DNA of 64,000 nt. Source: Paenibacillus sp. OVF10. Its GTDB lineage: Bacteria; Bacillota; Bacilli; Paenibacillales; Paenibacillaceae. The notes beneath the pieces are model-generated. The model was not told the DNA's origin. It saw only the letters and a list, made by a program, of their open reading frames with translations, and did no database searches. The stretch lies in assembly GCA_022836915.1 (NCBI GenBank), contig CP094668.1:3534001-3598000 (forward strand), in the 5' to 3' direction. Below are positions 9,584 to 19,756 of the stretch, in pieces. The first letter of the stretch is position 1; every line of letters starts with the position of its first letter. Both the position numbers and the translations under genes were made by a program.

Positions 9584-10806
9584 ATGAGAAGTAGACATAT
9601 GAAGGCTTACACAGAGAAAACAAAAGCCGATTCCAATGATGCAAAACGTGTTTTACTCCAATTGCAGGGCCTATATCTGTTTATGGGGCTTGCCGGGGGG
9701 ATGTTTAACCCGTACATTAATCCCATTTTGGTTGCACAAGGTTTTTCCAGTAAAGAAACCGGAGTTATCATGGCGTTTGGCACACTTGTATCCATTATTC
9801 TTCAACCTATATGGGGAATTCTGGTAGATAAGTTTAAAAAGACACGGTTCGTCCTGGTGATAAGCCTGCTTGTTCCTGCATCGTTAGCGTACTTCTACAA
9901 TATTCAAGTGTACTTTATATTAATATTGATTTATACTTTATGCACTATATTCCAAGTGACTCAAATACCCGTTGCTGACTCCTATGCGGTTACAGCCGCG
10001 AGAGCCGCAAACACCTCATATGGCATGATCCGACTCTTCGGCAGCATAGGAACGGGAGTTGGTGGATTTGCCGCAGGGATGTATCTCTCCCAGTTTTCCA
10101 TTCACATGTTATGGCTGCCATTTCTCCTGTTTAACATTCTGAGCGCTATACTGGCAAGTACACTTCCCCGGCAGACGAGTATCTCCTCGTCCTCGGTAAC
10201 CTTCTCCGTAGGTTTGGCAAGATTGCTCCGAAACCGGACATTCCTTCTATTTCTAACAGGTTGTTTCCTGGTTAACCAAACGCTCACTGCGTTTAACTCC
10301 TTTTTGTTATTTCATTTCAGATGGCTGGCGGTTCTGTGACGATGACAGGTACAGCGCTATTGCTTGCATCGATTACCAATGTTCCATCCATGTTGGCAGC
10401 AGCATTCATACTCCGAAAATGGGGACATGAACGGACGATGCTGCTTGCAGCCGGGGCGTATATGTTACGTTGGGGGATACAATGGCTATGGCCGACACCT
10501 GAGGTCATGATTGGCGTTCAGGTGCTGCATGGGTTATCCTTCGGATTCTTCTATATCGCAGCAGTGGAATATGTGGCTTCCGTTACGGGACGGGAGATGC
10601 AAGCCACAGGACAAAGTTTATTTAACATGGTGTTTGCTGGCCTGGGCGGAATTGTTGGTAATATGCTTAACGGATATTTACTCGATTCCGGCGGTCCATC
10701 ACTGATGTATCTGGCTTGCACGATCAGTGCGGCACTAGGATCAGTGATTCTGTATATCGTCAGCAGGCAGGCCAAAGAACAGAGAAGAGCATACTCATTA
10801 GAATAG
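9584..10806 (+). CDS. MFS transporter, sugar/H+ symporter-like (frame break)
   Basis: Twelve hydrophobic helices are predicted once two overlapping frames are joined. One extra T in the run 10301-10305 (or a little later) restores NSFFVISFQMAGG between helices 6 and 8. The repaired length is about 407 residues. The helix 2-3 loop GILVDKFKKTR is a typical MFS A-motif variant. The start ATG 9584 is chosen for the GGAG 6 nt upstream. Position after a ROK repressor and ROK kinase suggests uptake of the sugar that the kinase phosphorylates; the substrate is unknown. Confidence 0.8.
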
Positions 10807-10827
10807 AGATGGAAGGAGTTGGAGCCT

Positions 10828-13071
10828 ATGAAAGTAAATCTGAAGCGGAATTGGCACACCAAGTTGATGTATTCGTATTTTCCTATTTTTCTGCTTACGA
10901 TTTCCATTCTGATCTTTCTCTCCTTCCTGATTGTCAACGAACTCTCACGTAACGAAACACAAAAAGCCGACATGATCTCCACCCGCTATATCGTGGATAC
11001 ACTGGAGCGCTCGCTAAGTGACATTGAACTTCGGTTGCTTGAAGACATTGGTGCAAACAAGACATATAGTCGCTTTCTGGAAGCTGGACAGGGACAATTA
11101 TCGAGTCAGTTCATCTATGATGCGGCAAGCGGGCTGGGACGTATGCTGGATCAGCAGGATATGATTCAATCCATTTATCTCTATCGCATGTCCGATTCCC
11201 AGATTCTTACGCCCAGAGGCATGATGCGTTTGGAAGATTTCGAAGATCGTGCCTATATTGAGCAAGCCTTGAAAGATCGGGAGAACCTCGGTTGGAACCT
11301 GCCACGTGATTATAAGGAACGTTCCTTCGACGTACCTTCACAGGTGATTAGCATGAATAAGTGGCTTCCGTTACCGTGGGGCGGGGAAGGACTGCTCGTC
11401 ATTACCATCCGCATGTATGCAGTGGAACGGCAGATCGATAACATGACCAATGAAAAGTTATCTGTTCTTCAGGTTCGGGACAAGAGCGACAATCTGATCT
11501 ATACCGCGCATCAAATGGACCCTACTGCAGGTGAAATCCTTAATCGTGTGACTGCGGACAAGCTTGGTCTGGTCTTTGAGAGCGGCATTCAATCCGGACA
11601 GCTGTATTCATGGGTATCGCTTGTCTCTTATGTGTGGATCGGTATTGGATTATTAACGATTGTTGGTGCAGTGGCGGGACTAATCTACATTACGCGCAGA
11701 AATACGCGGCCCATCCAGCTCATCATGAATCGAATTCAGGCGTTACAGCCACGTGCCGAGGAGGATGAAGCAGCACCATCCGTCAAGGATGAACTGGCAC
11801 TCATCGACCGTGCGCTGGAACATCTGATTGCTCAGACGGTTGACTATGAGAAACAACATCATGAAAACTTGCTGATTCATCGCAGACAGTTGCTTGTTGA
11901 TCTGATGGAAGGAGAGCGAATGGATTCGTTCCGTCAGCGACTTCGCCATCTGCAACCGCTAGAGGAACGATTCATGGAACCGAAGAGTGTTGCTGTCCTC
12001 ATTGCGGAGATGAATGGTGACAATCTCTCGACCAATCAGAATATTCTGAAGATTGCGCTCATGAACGTAGTGGAAGAACTTGTGCAGAACGAGACTCAAT
12101 TCGGTGGTTGGGCTGAATGGTTTGGGAACCGCAGGCTTATTGTGGTGATTGCGTCGGATGAGCAGGAAGGACTGGACCGTGAATTGCTTATGGATCTGGC
12201 TAAGCAGATGCATATGTGGATTGCGGAAAACTTCCGCTTACGGTTTACGTTCGGGATTGGACGAACCGTATCGGGCTGGGAGGAAATTACTCGATCCTAT
12301 GCGAGTGCAGATGCGGGTTTGCAGCATAGACTTACCCTTGGTAAAGATGCCATCGTTCTCAGTGAGCAACTGCCCGATCGTATTGAGCTGCAATCGTACA
12401 AGTATTTGCAGATGCTCGCAGACTTTGTCCGTGAATTCAGACTAACCGGTGATGGTTGGCGAACGCAGCTGGATCAGATGTTTGTTGCGTTCAGCGAAGA
12501 TCAGATTACAGATAACGATATTCGCATGTTGCTGCAGGCGTTAATCCAGATGTTGTCCCGTGAATTCGGGGAGCTGTCTGAGCGGTTGCAAAGCCAATTT
12601 GCCGAGGAAATCCTGACTCGTCTTCGCAGTGATATCCAGCAGGTGGAGACACTGGAGGGAATTCAAGAGATTTTGCAGGAGTGGCTTAAAGAGGTTTATC
12701 GCAATTATGTATCTGTAAATGAAACGAAAAGTCATCGCGCGATGATCAACGAGCTGCGGATTTATATTGAAGAGCATTTTGATGATCCGGATCTTTCGCT
12801 GAAACATCTGAGTGATCGGTTCCAGATCTCGGGTAAATATGCGAGTTATCTGTTCAAGGAAGAGTTTGAGATGAAGTTTGTTGATTTTCTGGTGAAATTG
12901 AGGGTCGAAAAGGCCTGCCGTCTGTTGTCTGCATCCGATATGGCTGTTCAGGATATTGCTCTGCAAGTGGGTTATGCCAATGCCATCTCTTTCGGCAGAG
13001 TATTTAAACGGATTATGGGCGTGACACCAGGGGACTACCGCAAGCAGAGTGGTAAACCAGGGGATCAATAA
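10828..13071 (+). CDS. Membrane-bound AraC-family regulator with extracellular sensor domain
   Basis: A 747-residue protein in the Paenibacillus YesN-like layout: TM helix at about 15-37, an extracellular Cache-like region of about 220 residues, a second TM helix (about 268-290) followed by a HAMP-like stretch, a long cytoplasmic middle region, and an AraC double helix-turn-helix in the last 100 residues (LKHLSDRFQISGKYASYLFKEEF ... GYANAISFGRVFKRIMGVTPGDYRK, split here for length). ATG 10828 is preferred because GGAAGGAG lies 9 nt upstream; an in-frame TTG at 10819 is too close to it. Such regulators usually activate the adjacent oligosaccharide ABC importer, here the genes from 14076. Confidence 0.88.
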   Translation: MKVNLKRNWHTKLMYSYFPIFLLTISILIFLSFLIVNELSRNETQKADMISTRYIVDTLERSLSDIELRLLEDIGANKTYSRFLEAGQGQLSSQFIYDAASGLGRMLDQQDMIQSIYLYRMSDSQILTPRGMMRLEDFEDRAYIEQALKDRENLGWNLPRDYKERSFDVPSQVISMNKWLPLPWGGEGLLVITIRMYAVERQIDNMTNEKLSVLQVRDKSDNLIYTAHQMDPTAGEILNRVTADKLGLVFESGIQSGQLYSWVSLVSYVWIGIGLLTIVGAVAGLIYITRRNTRPIQLIMNRIQALQPRAEEDEAAPSVKDELALIDRALEHLIAQTVDYEKQHHENLLIHRRQLLVDLMEGERMDSFRQRLRHLQPLEERFMEPKSVAVLIAEMNGDNLSTNQNILKIALMNVVEELVQNETQFGGWAEWFGNRRLIVVIASDEQEGLDRELLMDLAKQMHMWIAENFRLRFTFGIGRTVSGWEEITRSYASADAGLQHRLTLGKDAIVLSEQLPDRIELQSYKYLQMLADFVREFRLTGDGWRTQLDQMFVAFSEDQITDNDIRMLLQALIQMLSREFGELSERLQSQFAEEILTRLRSDIQQVETLEGIQEILQEWLKEVYRNYVSVNETKSHRAMINELRIYIEEHFDDPDLSLKHLSDRFQISGKYASYLFKEEFEMKFVDFLVKLRVEKACRLLSASDMAVQDIALQVGYANAISFGRVFKRIMGVTPGDYRKQSGKPGDQ

Positions 13072-13137
13072 CGATATGGATCGTGTTAGAACATCCAGGT
13101 ATCGGGTGAAATCCAATTAATCCTAGAGATATCTATG

Positions 13138-13195
13138 AAATCTCCTGTATGAAGGAATAAGGTCCGTACCTTATCGTCCTTTGCAGGGGATTTTT
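13138..13195 (+). terminator. Large branched hairpin terminator after the AraC regulator
   Basis: Nested arms pair AAATCTCCTG with CAGGGGATTT, AAGGA with TCCTT, and TAAGGT with ACCTTA, followed by TTTTT. Confidence 0.85.
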
Positions 13196-13309
13196 GGATG
13201 TAGAATACAACATCTTAGGCCCATTAAGCTAGTGCGTTAAGGAATTTTACGAATGTCCTATACTACCATTATGACCATCCATAGATTAATAGGGCAGGAG
13301 TTGAAGAAG

Positions 13310-13681
13310 ATGTACACATACGGACAGCAAGTGTGGGGATCGGTAGATATCAATAGGCGGGTTACCATTACAGCAAGCAATAATACATTTACATTTCAGG
13401 TAGATAACTCGTCATATACGATAACTATACCTGTGGGCACCTACACGACAAGTCAACAAAGGCATGAATCCGAACTTATTCAGGCCATTTCGAAGGCAGG
13501 GGCGGCTCAGAACATTCCTGTACGATTTATTTTGGGCGGAATGCATTATGATGAGAAGTATAATGTATTGATTTTGGAACATACGGATACGAACAACGAA
13601 CATGTTATCGATCAATTTGCAGGAAATGCCATCGATACGTTGTTTGGTCAAGTGAAGTTTAATCTTCCACCGAGGAATTAG
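13310..13681 (+). CDS. Hypothetical protein of 123 residues
   Basis: ATG 13310 follows AGGAG at 13296-13300. The product begins MYTYGQQVWGSVDINRR and is mostly beta-strand-like, with no signal peptide or membrane segment. I do not recognise the family. It stands alone between two terminators, so it is its own transcription unit. Confidence 0.55.
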   Translation: MYTYGQQVWGSVDINRRVTITASNNTFTFQVDNSSYTITIPVGTYTTSQQRHESELIQAISKAGAAQNIPVRFILGGMHYDEKYNVLILEHTDTNNEHVIDQFAGNAIDTLFGQVKFNLPPRN

Positions 13682-13716
13682 TACGTCGAAACGTTCTACA
13701 CGTGTTGCTAAACAAG

Positions 13717-13745
13717 GAGATCACATAAGATGTGGTCTCTTTTTC
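13717..13745 (+). terminator. Terminator of the 123-residue hypothetical gene
   Basis: GAGATCACA pairs with TGTGGTCTC around a 5-nt loop, then a T run. Confidence 0.8.
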
Positions 13746-14075
13746 TTTTTTGAAGAGAGATTCAATGGAAAAAGGATTATTGCAAGATGGGTGATGCCAA
13801 ATTAGGCATGAGAAATCGATCTTAATACAACATTATATGTTATTATAGTTAACATTAACGGCGTGAAAATTGTATATTGTCAGGAAATATGTTTATATAT
13901 CGCGGTATTTAACTTAAAAAACGTGAATTTTACATTTTGAAAATAGTTTATTGTCTGAATATCAGATTGTATGTAATGATTGGTGACATTCACAGGTGCA
14001 ACAAAATGGGCTGAACAAAGTGGAGTGGCAATCATGTGAATTCATTCAGAGAGTGTGCGAAAGGGGAAAGGTCAA
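13746..14075. other. AT-rich leader of the sugar ABC transporter operon
   Basis: No coding sequence is seen. The segment lies between the 13.7-kb terminator and the solute-binding protein gene and should carry the promoter and binding sites of that operon. It contains two related tracts, CGTGAAAATTG (13863) and CGTGAATTTTAC (13922), of unknown meaning. Confidence 0.45.
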
Positions 14076-15676
14076 ATGAGATTATTTCAAAGACGTAAGG
14101 CAGGCAAGGCAAGTTCAATCCTCGCAGTGGTAACAGCATTCACTCTATTATTATCCGCATGTTCATCAGGAAGCGAATCAACATCTTCATCTGGAGAGTC
14201 GGGTTCGGGGAAAAAACAACTTTGAAAGTAGAAATCTTCGATCGGGGAAACACTCCGGCGGGCTACACCATTTCGGATAGTTATCTGACTCGCTTCATTC
14301 AAGAGAAGTTTGGTGATCCAAACAACATCGATGTTCAGTTTGTTCCGGTACCACGCTCGGAGGAAGTACAGAAACTTAACGTCCTGATGGCGAGTGGCTC
14401 TGAAGTACCTGATATCGTATTTAGCTACGACTCGGGAACATTCAACCGATATGCAGAGCAAGGAGGTCTGACTGAACTTACGGATCTGATCAATCAAAGC
14501 GGTCCTAACCTGAAGAAGTTCCTGGGAGATGAAACGCTGGCTTACGGTCAATACGATGGTCAACAGTTTGCGGTTCCAGGTAAACGTCTTGTACTTGGCA
14601 AGTACGCATCCTATGTTCGTCAGGACTGGCTGGATGCACTCGGACTGCCTTCACCTCAGACAGCTGAGGAGTTGCATACAACATTGAAGGCCTTTAAGGA
14701 AAAAGATCCAGGTAAGGTGGGCACAGGACTTATCCCAATGGGGATGTCGATTGCCTCGGCTCAATATGAACCACTCATCTGGTCATTCATTGAACCACTG
14801 ACGGAAGAACAAAAATATACGTTAACACAACAACTGGGTTCCAATGACTATCCAACGTTGTTGCCTGGTTTCAAAGACGCCCTGAAATATATGAACACAC
14901 TTTATAATGAAGGATTAATGAGCAAGGACTTTGGACTAGATAAAGACAAGAAAAAGCTGTGGGAAGATGTATCTAACGGCAAAGTTGGATTCTACACCGA
15001 AGATGCGGGGGAGATTTACATTTCCGGTACGTACAAAAACTTGCAAACCAATCAACCGGGTGCGGTGATCACACCGATTGATGCATTCAAGAACTCCGAA
15101 GGCAAATTTGCCAAACCGGCATATGCTCCCAATGCGATGTATGTCATGATTCCAAAATCGAGCAAAAATGCGGAAGCAGCGATGAAGTATCTGGATTGGA
15201 TGGCTTCGGGCAACAACCTGTTCGACCTGCAATTCGGTGTTGAAAATGAGAACTATGAGCTCGTGGATGGTGTACCACTGATCAAAGATGATGCTTCACC
15301 TGAAATCGCAGGTCGTATCTATAATTCCGGTGACATTGCCATTATCGTTAATGGTAAATACGTTGGGGATGACAAGAAAAATGAAGAGGCTTATGTCGTA
15401 CAGGTAGAGTCGAAGTATCGGGATGACATGCGCAAGTCGGTAGCAATTTCCAACACGGACACGATTCAACCGGTACGTTTCTCCAAACCGATTGATGCAG
15501 AAGCACGTTACGGTAACGGCTTGAAAGACAAATTCATGGAGTTCTTCGTGAAAACAACCATTTCCAAACCCGCTGATTTTGAAGCCACGTATGACAGCAT
15601 GATGAAAGACTACATGGCAAGCGGTGGTCAAGCGATCCTGGATGAACGTACAGAAGCTTACAAAGCGATGAAATAA
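14076..15676 (+). CDS. Family 1 extracellular sugar-binding lipoprotein of an ABC importer (LplA-like; frame break)
   Basis: The true start is ATG 14076, giving a signal peptide with lipobox LLLSAC and lipidated Cys29. The frame is lost in the A run 14211-14216; one extra A joins the signal peptide to TLKVEIFDRGNTP and the rest, for about 533 residues. The size and the DSYLTRFIQEKF and GSEVPDIVFSYD segments fit the large solute-binding proteins that work with LplB/YtcP-type permeases on complex oligosaccharides. It is the first gene of an operon with two permeases; the shared ATPase is normally encoded elsewhere (family knowledge). Confidence 0.88.
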
Positions 15677-15786
15677 GTAGAGTAGAGTTCACATCTAATC
15701 TGTATGACAACAAAGAACAGGGAATTCATTAGGGCGATGGCAACATCGCCTTGATGAAGAATCCTGAATGACATGGGGGAAGGTTT

Positions 15787-16689
15787 ATGAAAACAAGCAT
15801 CTATTTCCGCAGAAACTGGCAACTATATGCGTTGCTCCTACTGCCCATGATCTACTTCATTATTTTCAAGTATGGGCCAATGTATGGCGTGCAGATTGCG
15901 TTCAAGGATTTTAACTTCTTTCAAGGGATCTCTGGTAGTGAGTGGATTGGCTTAGATGCATTCAGAGAAGTGTTTCAAAATCAGGGATTTTACACTGCAT
16001 TACGTAACACGTTAGTGCTTAACATGCTGGATCTACTGGTTTCTTTCCCGGCGCCACTAATACTGGCCATCTTATTGTTTGAGCTGAAGAAGGCTTGGTT
16101 CAAAAAACTGGCACAAACTTTACTGTACATTCCTCACTTTATTTCGTGGGTCATTATTGGAGGGATCGTACTTCAGGTATTCGGTACACAATCCGGATTC
16201 ATTAACAATATTTTGATGAGCATGGGATTTGATCCATTACCATTCCTTTCAGACAAAAACTATTGGCTCTTCACGTATCTTGCGGTAGGCGTGTGGCAGA
16301 GTGCCGGCTGGGGTACGATTCTGTATCTGGCATCCCTGACAGGAATTAACCGGGAACTGTACGAAGCGGCAGAAGTGGATGGAGCAAGTCGGCTACGCAG
16401 AATCTGGCACATCTCCTTGCCAGGCATCAAAACAACGATTGTTACCTTATTGATCATCAATGTCGGCAACATGATCTCTATCGGGTTCGACCGACCATTT
16501 ATTATCGGAAATGTGGCTGTACGTGAATACTCGGATGTGCTCAGCACGTTTGTCTATCGTGTCGGTTTACAATCCGGTCAGGTCACGCTCGCAACAGCTG
16601 TAGGTTTGTTCCAGGCATTAGTTGGACTTGTCTTCATACTCGGAGCAAACTATACGTCCAAGAAATTGACCGATGAGAGCATTATGTAG
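15787..16689 (+). CDS. ABC sugar importer permease, LplB-like
   Basis: A 300-residue inner-membrane protein with six TM helices. The EAA loop is visible as LYEAAEVDGASRLRRIWHIS, the site that docks the ATPase. The start YALLLLPMIYFIIFKYGPMYG is typical of LplB-type permeases. It follows the binding protein by about 110 bp and precedes the second permease by 40 bp. Confidence 0.92.
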   Translation: MKTSIYFRRNWQLYALLLLPMIYFIIFKYGPMYGVQIAFKDFNFFQGISGSEWIGLDAFREVFQNQGFYTALRNTLVLNMLDLLVSFPAPLILAILLFELKKAWFKKLAQTLLYIPHFISWVIIGGIVLQVFGTQSGFINNILMSMGFDPLPFLSDKNYWLFTYLAVGVWQSAGWGTILYLASLTGINRELYEAAEVDGASRLRRIWHISLPGIKTTIVTLLIINVGNMISIGFDRPFIIGNVAVREYSDVLSTFVYRVGLQSGQVTLATAVGLFQALVGLVFILGANYTSKKLTDESIM

Positions 16690-16728
16690 TGGATTTGATT
16701 CACATATGATCTGTAAGGAGTGAGTGAG

Positions 16729-17600
16729 ATGTCTGAAAACACGGCGAATCGAATATTCAACACGGTAAACGTCATTCTTATTATCATTACGATGGTGCTG
16801 TGTCTTGCACCATTCATTCATATTATTGCAATCTCGCTCAGCTCAAACCGGGCGATCGGTTCAGGAGAAGTTTCTTTTTTCCCAAAGAGTTATCCTTTGA
16901 GGCGTATACCAAAGTATTTGCAGATGGATCGATGATTCGTTCCCTGATCTATACGATCTGGCTGACCGTCCTGAGTACGGTGTTAAGCATGGCGATGACC
17001 ATTGCAGCAGCTTATCCACTGGCGAAGAGTAATCTGAAAGGGCGTAAGTGGTTCATGCTTGTCATTGTGGTGACGATGTTCTTCAGTGGGGGCATTATTC
17101 CCGAGTACATTCTGATCAAAAATCTGCATCTACTCGACAGCACATGGGGACTTATTCTGCCTGGATTGATTAGTCCATTCTATATGATTATCCTCATCAC
17201 CTTCTTCCGAGGGATTCCCGAAAGTCTCGAAGAAGCGGCGGGCATTGATGGAAGCAGCCACTTCGGAACACTTATGCGTATTATTTTGCCGCTATCCCTT
17301 CCGGTTATGGCAACACTGAGCCTGTTCTACGCCGTAGGACGGTGGAATGGTTTCCAGGATGCACTGATGTATATCACCAAGCCTGAACTATACCCTTTGC
17401 AATTGAAATTGTATCAGATGATTCAGCAAAACCAGATTACAGAACTGATGCAGAACGAAGGCATTGGTGCCGTTCAAGTCCTGCCTGAGAGTCTGAAAGC
17501 AGCCAGCGTTATTTTCTCAACCTTACCGATCTTGCTTGTGTATCCGTGGTTGCAGCGGTACTTTATCAGTGGCGTAATGGTAGGTGCTGTAAAAGGTTAA
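16729..17600 (+). CDS. ABC sugar importer permease, second subunit (YtcP-like; frame break)
   Basis: ATG 16729 has TAAGGAG upstream. The frame breaks near 16875-16886; one extra T or A restores EVSFFPKELSFEAYTKVF and about 290 residues. Six TM helices and an EAA loop (EEAAGIDGSSHFGTLMRII) are present, as is the family ending RYFISGVMVGAVKG. With the LplB-like subunit it forms the membrane channel of the importer. Confidence 0.9.
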
Positions 17601-17608
17601 TAGAGGTT

Positions 17609-17812
17609 GTTCAAAAAGTTCACTTTTGATTACGAATGATGCCTAGTGGCATCATCAGCATCGAATATGAAATTTAGCCGAAATAGGTTGATGCTTACGA
17701 AGTATGTTTCCTTCAGAAACATTGTAGTTGCTCACGTAGTTGTCCTACGCTCCGCTACTCCATTTCTAGCTTAATTCCATCTTCTTGGTACTGAAAACTG
17801 ATCTTTTTGAAC
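17609..17812. repeat. MITE-like intergenic element with terminal inverted repeats
   Basis: About 204 bp bounded by GTTCAAAAAGTTC and GATCTTTTTGAAC (12 of 13 bp inverted). It contains further small hairpins, GATGCC-tagt-GGCATC and GTTTC-cttca-GAAAC, and no reading frame of its own. It sits between the permease and the next gene of the same strand. A related end fragment lies at 41503-41525. Confidence 0.65.
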
Positions 17813-17843
17813 ACGCACCTATAGTCTCGGGAGGGCGCATGAC

Positions 17844-19562
17844 ATGACACAACGAATGGTAGAAAAGATGTCGAAAGAGCAGCAGTATCTTGTAAACCAG
17901 TCCATGACGATGATGGATAGCTTCTATGATAAGGAACTGGATCTGCTTCGGAGTTTTGAAGAAGAGGATTCATCGCAGCACAGCACACGAGCCAGTGCAC
18001 ATTATGCGCTTGGGTTGTTGATTCGAAATGAGCCTGGTGATGTGGAACGCGCGATACAAGTGTTCCACAAGGTGCTCGATGTTCAATATGACGCTCCGGA
18101 TGAGATCTATCACGGAACCTTCGCGACCCGGCCAACTGATGTGCATCCACCAGCGGGTCACTATGCTTGGAAATCTTTTGCGCCAGGCACGGCCTATTTC
18201 CTGGAACGCACCTTTGAGAAGGTGTCTGCGCAGTTTATCCATAAACTACAGGAAGATGGATCTCTGCTCACAGAGGCGGCAGATTCCAAACAACTGAAAC
18301 GCCTTTTTCATTCGGCAGTGAATCAGATTCTGCCACCGGTCTGGATCAGCTATGATCCCAACTGGCGCGAGTTTATCGCTTGTGTCTGTGTGGTCGTAAC
18401 TGCTGAATTCGCTGAACTTATACCTGAGACACTCATGAAACGGATGGACCATGCCATGGCATTGGCTGTTCAAGGGTCAATAGAACGCAGGTTATCTGAC
18501 GTAATCCCCATGAACACCAATATTGAGTTAATGCATATTTTCATTACCCACTACTACGGCCATCGCTTGAACCGAACAGAATGGATTCAGCATTCGGATG
18601 AACAGGCGGAGGGATTGATGAAGGAGTTTGAACAGTACGACGGGACATTCGCTGAATTCAATACAACAACGTATTACGGGGTGGATCTCTCCGTGCTTGG
18701 CATGTATCGAAAGTATGGACTCACCAAACGTTTACTTGAAATTGGACACCGAATTGAACATGGGCTGTGGAATAACATTGCGCTATATTATAATGCCAAC
18801 CTCGAAAATCTCTCCGGCCCATTCTCTCGGGCGTACGACATGGAGATGCGAGAGCATAGTTCAATCGGTGTATTTATCTATCTCTTGCTTGGAGAAGGGT
18901 ATGAATATCTGGCAGGAATCAACTGTGAGTCAGGCCATGATCCACTGATTGCGCTCCTTGGGGTAGATGTGCCCGCGGAAGCCGTGCCGTATTTCAAGGC
19001 TCATCAAAAGGATCGGCTTGTGCAGAAACAGTTCATGGAACTGTGTGAGCGCAATGATCCAACGTCCAATCGGAATCTATGTACGGCCAAAGCCTGGATT
19101 GGTGAGAACCGGATGATTGGTGCCATGTCGGGAAGTGTGAATACCAACGGCCAGATGCATCCAGCTACGATCCACTGGCAGACAGAGATGGGTGAACGTT
19201 ATTATCTTCGCTTGATCCGCCGTGAGGTAGGCGAGGGGTGGAACAGTCATCTGCGCGGAGTGACGTTTGACGCGGATCTCACGCCAGATTCGTTAACCAT
19301 TGATGTGGAGCTGGATACGGCGGAAGAGATCGATGTTTATTTTGAAATCAGAGGGCCATCCCTTCGTCAGCAGGATATTACACCAGTGTTATGGCAGTTC
19401 CCGGGACTTACGTGTACCGTGAAGGCTGAAGCACCTGAACCATCCGTGTTAATGTACGTGAATCATGCGGAGATCATCTATCGTTATGTGCCTGGGAAAA
19501 CTGCGAACAAGATGAGATTTGAACTGACCCTCCGTGAAGACAACGGTATGAGGAATAAATAG
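17844..19562 (+). CDS. Cytoplasmic enzyme-like protein of unknown family in the sugar operon
   Basis: A 572-residue protein with no signal peptide or TM helix. It is largely alpha-helical in the first 380 residues (repeated helical hairpins, Tyr/His/Glu-rich loops such as EFNTTTYYGVDLSVLGMY and ENLSGPFSRAYDMEM), then beta-rich to the end. This all-alpha then all-beta layout is that of alpha/alpha-toroid polysaccharide lyases and glycosidases. I do not recognise a numbered family, so the activity is inferred only from layout and place. It follows an oligosaccharide importer and precedes a sugar isomerase, so it may process the imported sugar. ATG 17844 follows GGGAGGG. Confidence 0.6.
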   Translation: MTQRMVEKMSKEQQYLVNQSMTMMDSFYDKELDLLRSFEEEDSSQHSTRASAHYALGLLIRNEPGDVERAIQVFHKVLDVQYDAPDEIYHGTFATRPTDVHPPAGHYAWKSFAPGTAYFLERTFEKVSAQFIHKLQEDGSLLTEAADSKQLKRLFHSAVNQILPPVWISYDPNWREFIACVCVVVTAEFAELIPETLMKRMDHAMALAVQGSIERRLSDVIPMNTNIELMHIFITHYYGHRLNRTEWIQHSDEQAEGLMKEFEQYDGTFAEFNTTTYYGVDLSVLGMYRKYGLTKRLLEIGHRIEHGLWNNIALYYNANLENLSGPFSRAYDMEMREHSSIGVFIYLLLGEGYEYLAGINCESGHDPLIALLGVDVPAEAVPYFKAHQKDRLVQKQFMELCERNDPTSNRNLCTAKAWIGENRMIGAMSGSVNTNGQMHPATIHWQTEMGERYYLRLIRREVGEGWNSHLRGVTFDADLTPDSLTIDVELDTAEEIDVYFEIRGPSLRQQDITPVLWQFPGLTCTVKAEAPEPSVLMYVNHAEIIYRYVPGKTANKMRFELTLREDNGMRNK

Positions 19563-19572
19563 GTATATAAGA

Positions 19573-19731
19573 TGAACTGAACATTTACACGAGAACGAAG
19601 AGTGCAGAACCGATCTGAAGAAGCGGAGCGTTCGCCTGAAAGCTTTCTGCAAGAAAGCTGCATCGGAAGCATAAGCTATCACCGGATTTTTCCCTTTGGA
19701 GAAGGGGATCAAAAAATCTGGGGAAGGCGAT
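19573..19731 (+). repeat. Intergenic repeat element, copy 1 (structured)
   Basis: It shares with 51948-52075 the blocks GAACTxAACATTTACAC, GAAGCGxAGCGTTCGCC and a hairpin CCGGATTTTT ... AAAATCTGGGG. In this copy the inner stem is CCCTT/AAGGG; in copy 2 it is CCTTT/AAAGG, a compensated change. Copy 1 has about 45 bp more in the middle. It ends about 25 bp before the next gene. Confidence 0.65.
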
Positions 19732-19756
19732 AGAATGATAGACAGGAGGACCAATC

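Noticed and set aside
14087..14563. 158-codon reverse frame across the sugar-binding protein start
   Set aside because: It is a shadow of the lipoprotein gene, whose signal peptide and lipobox are clear on the plus strand.
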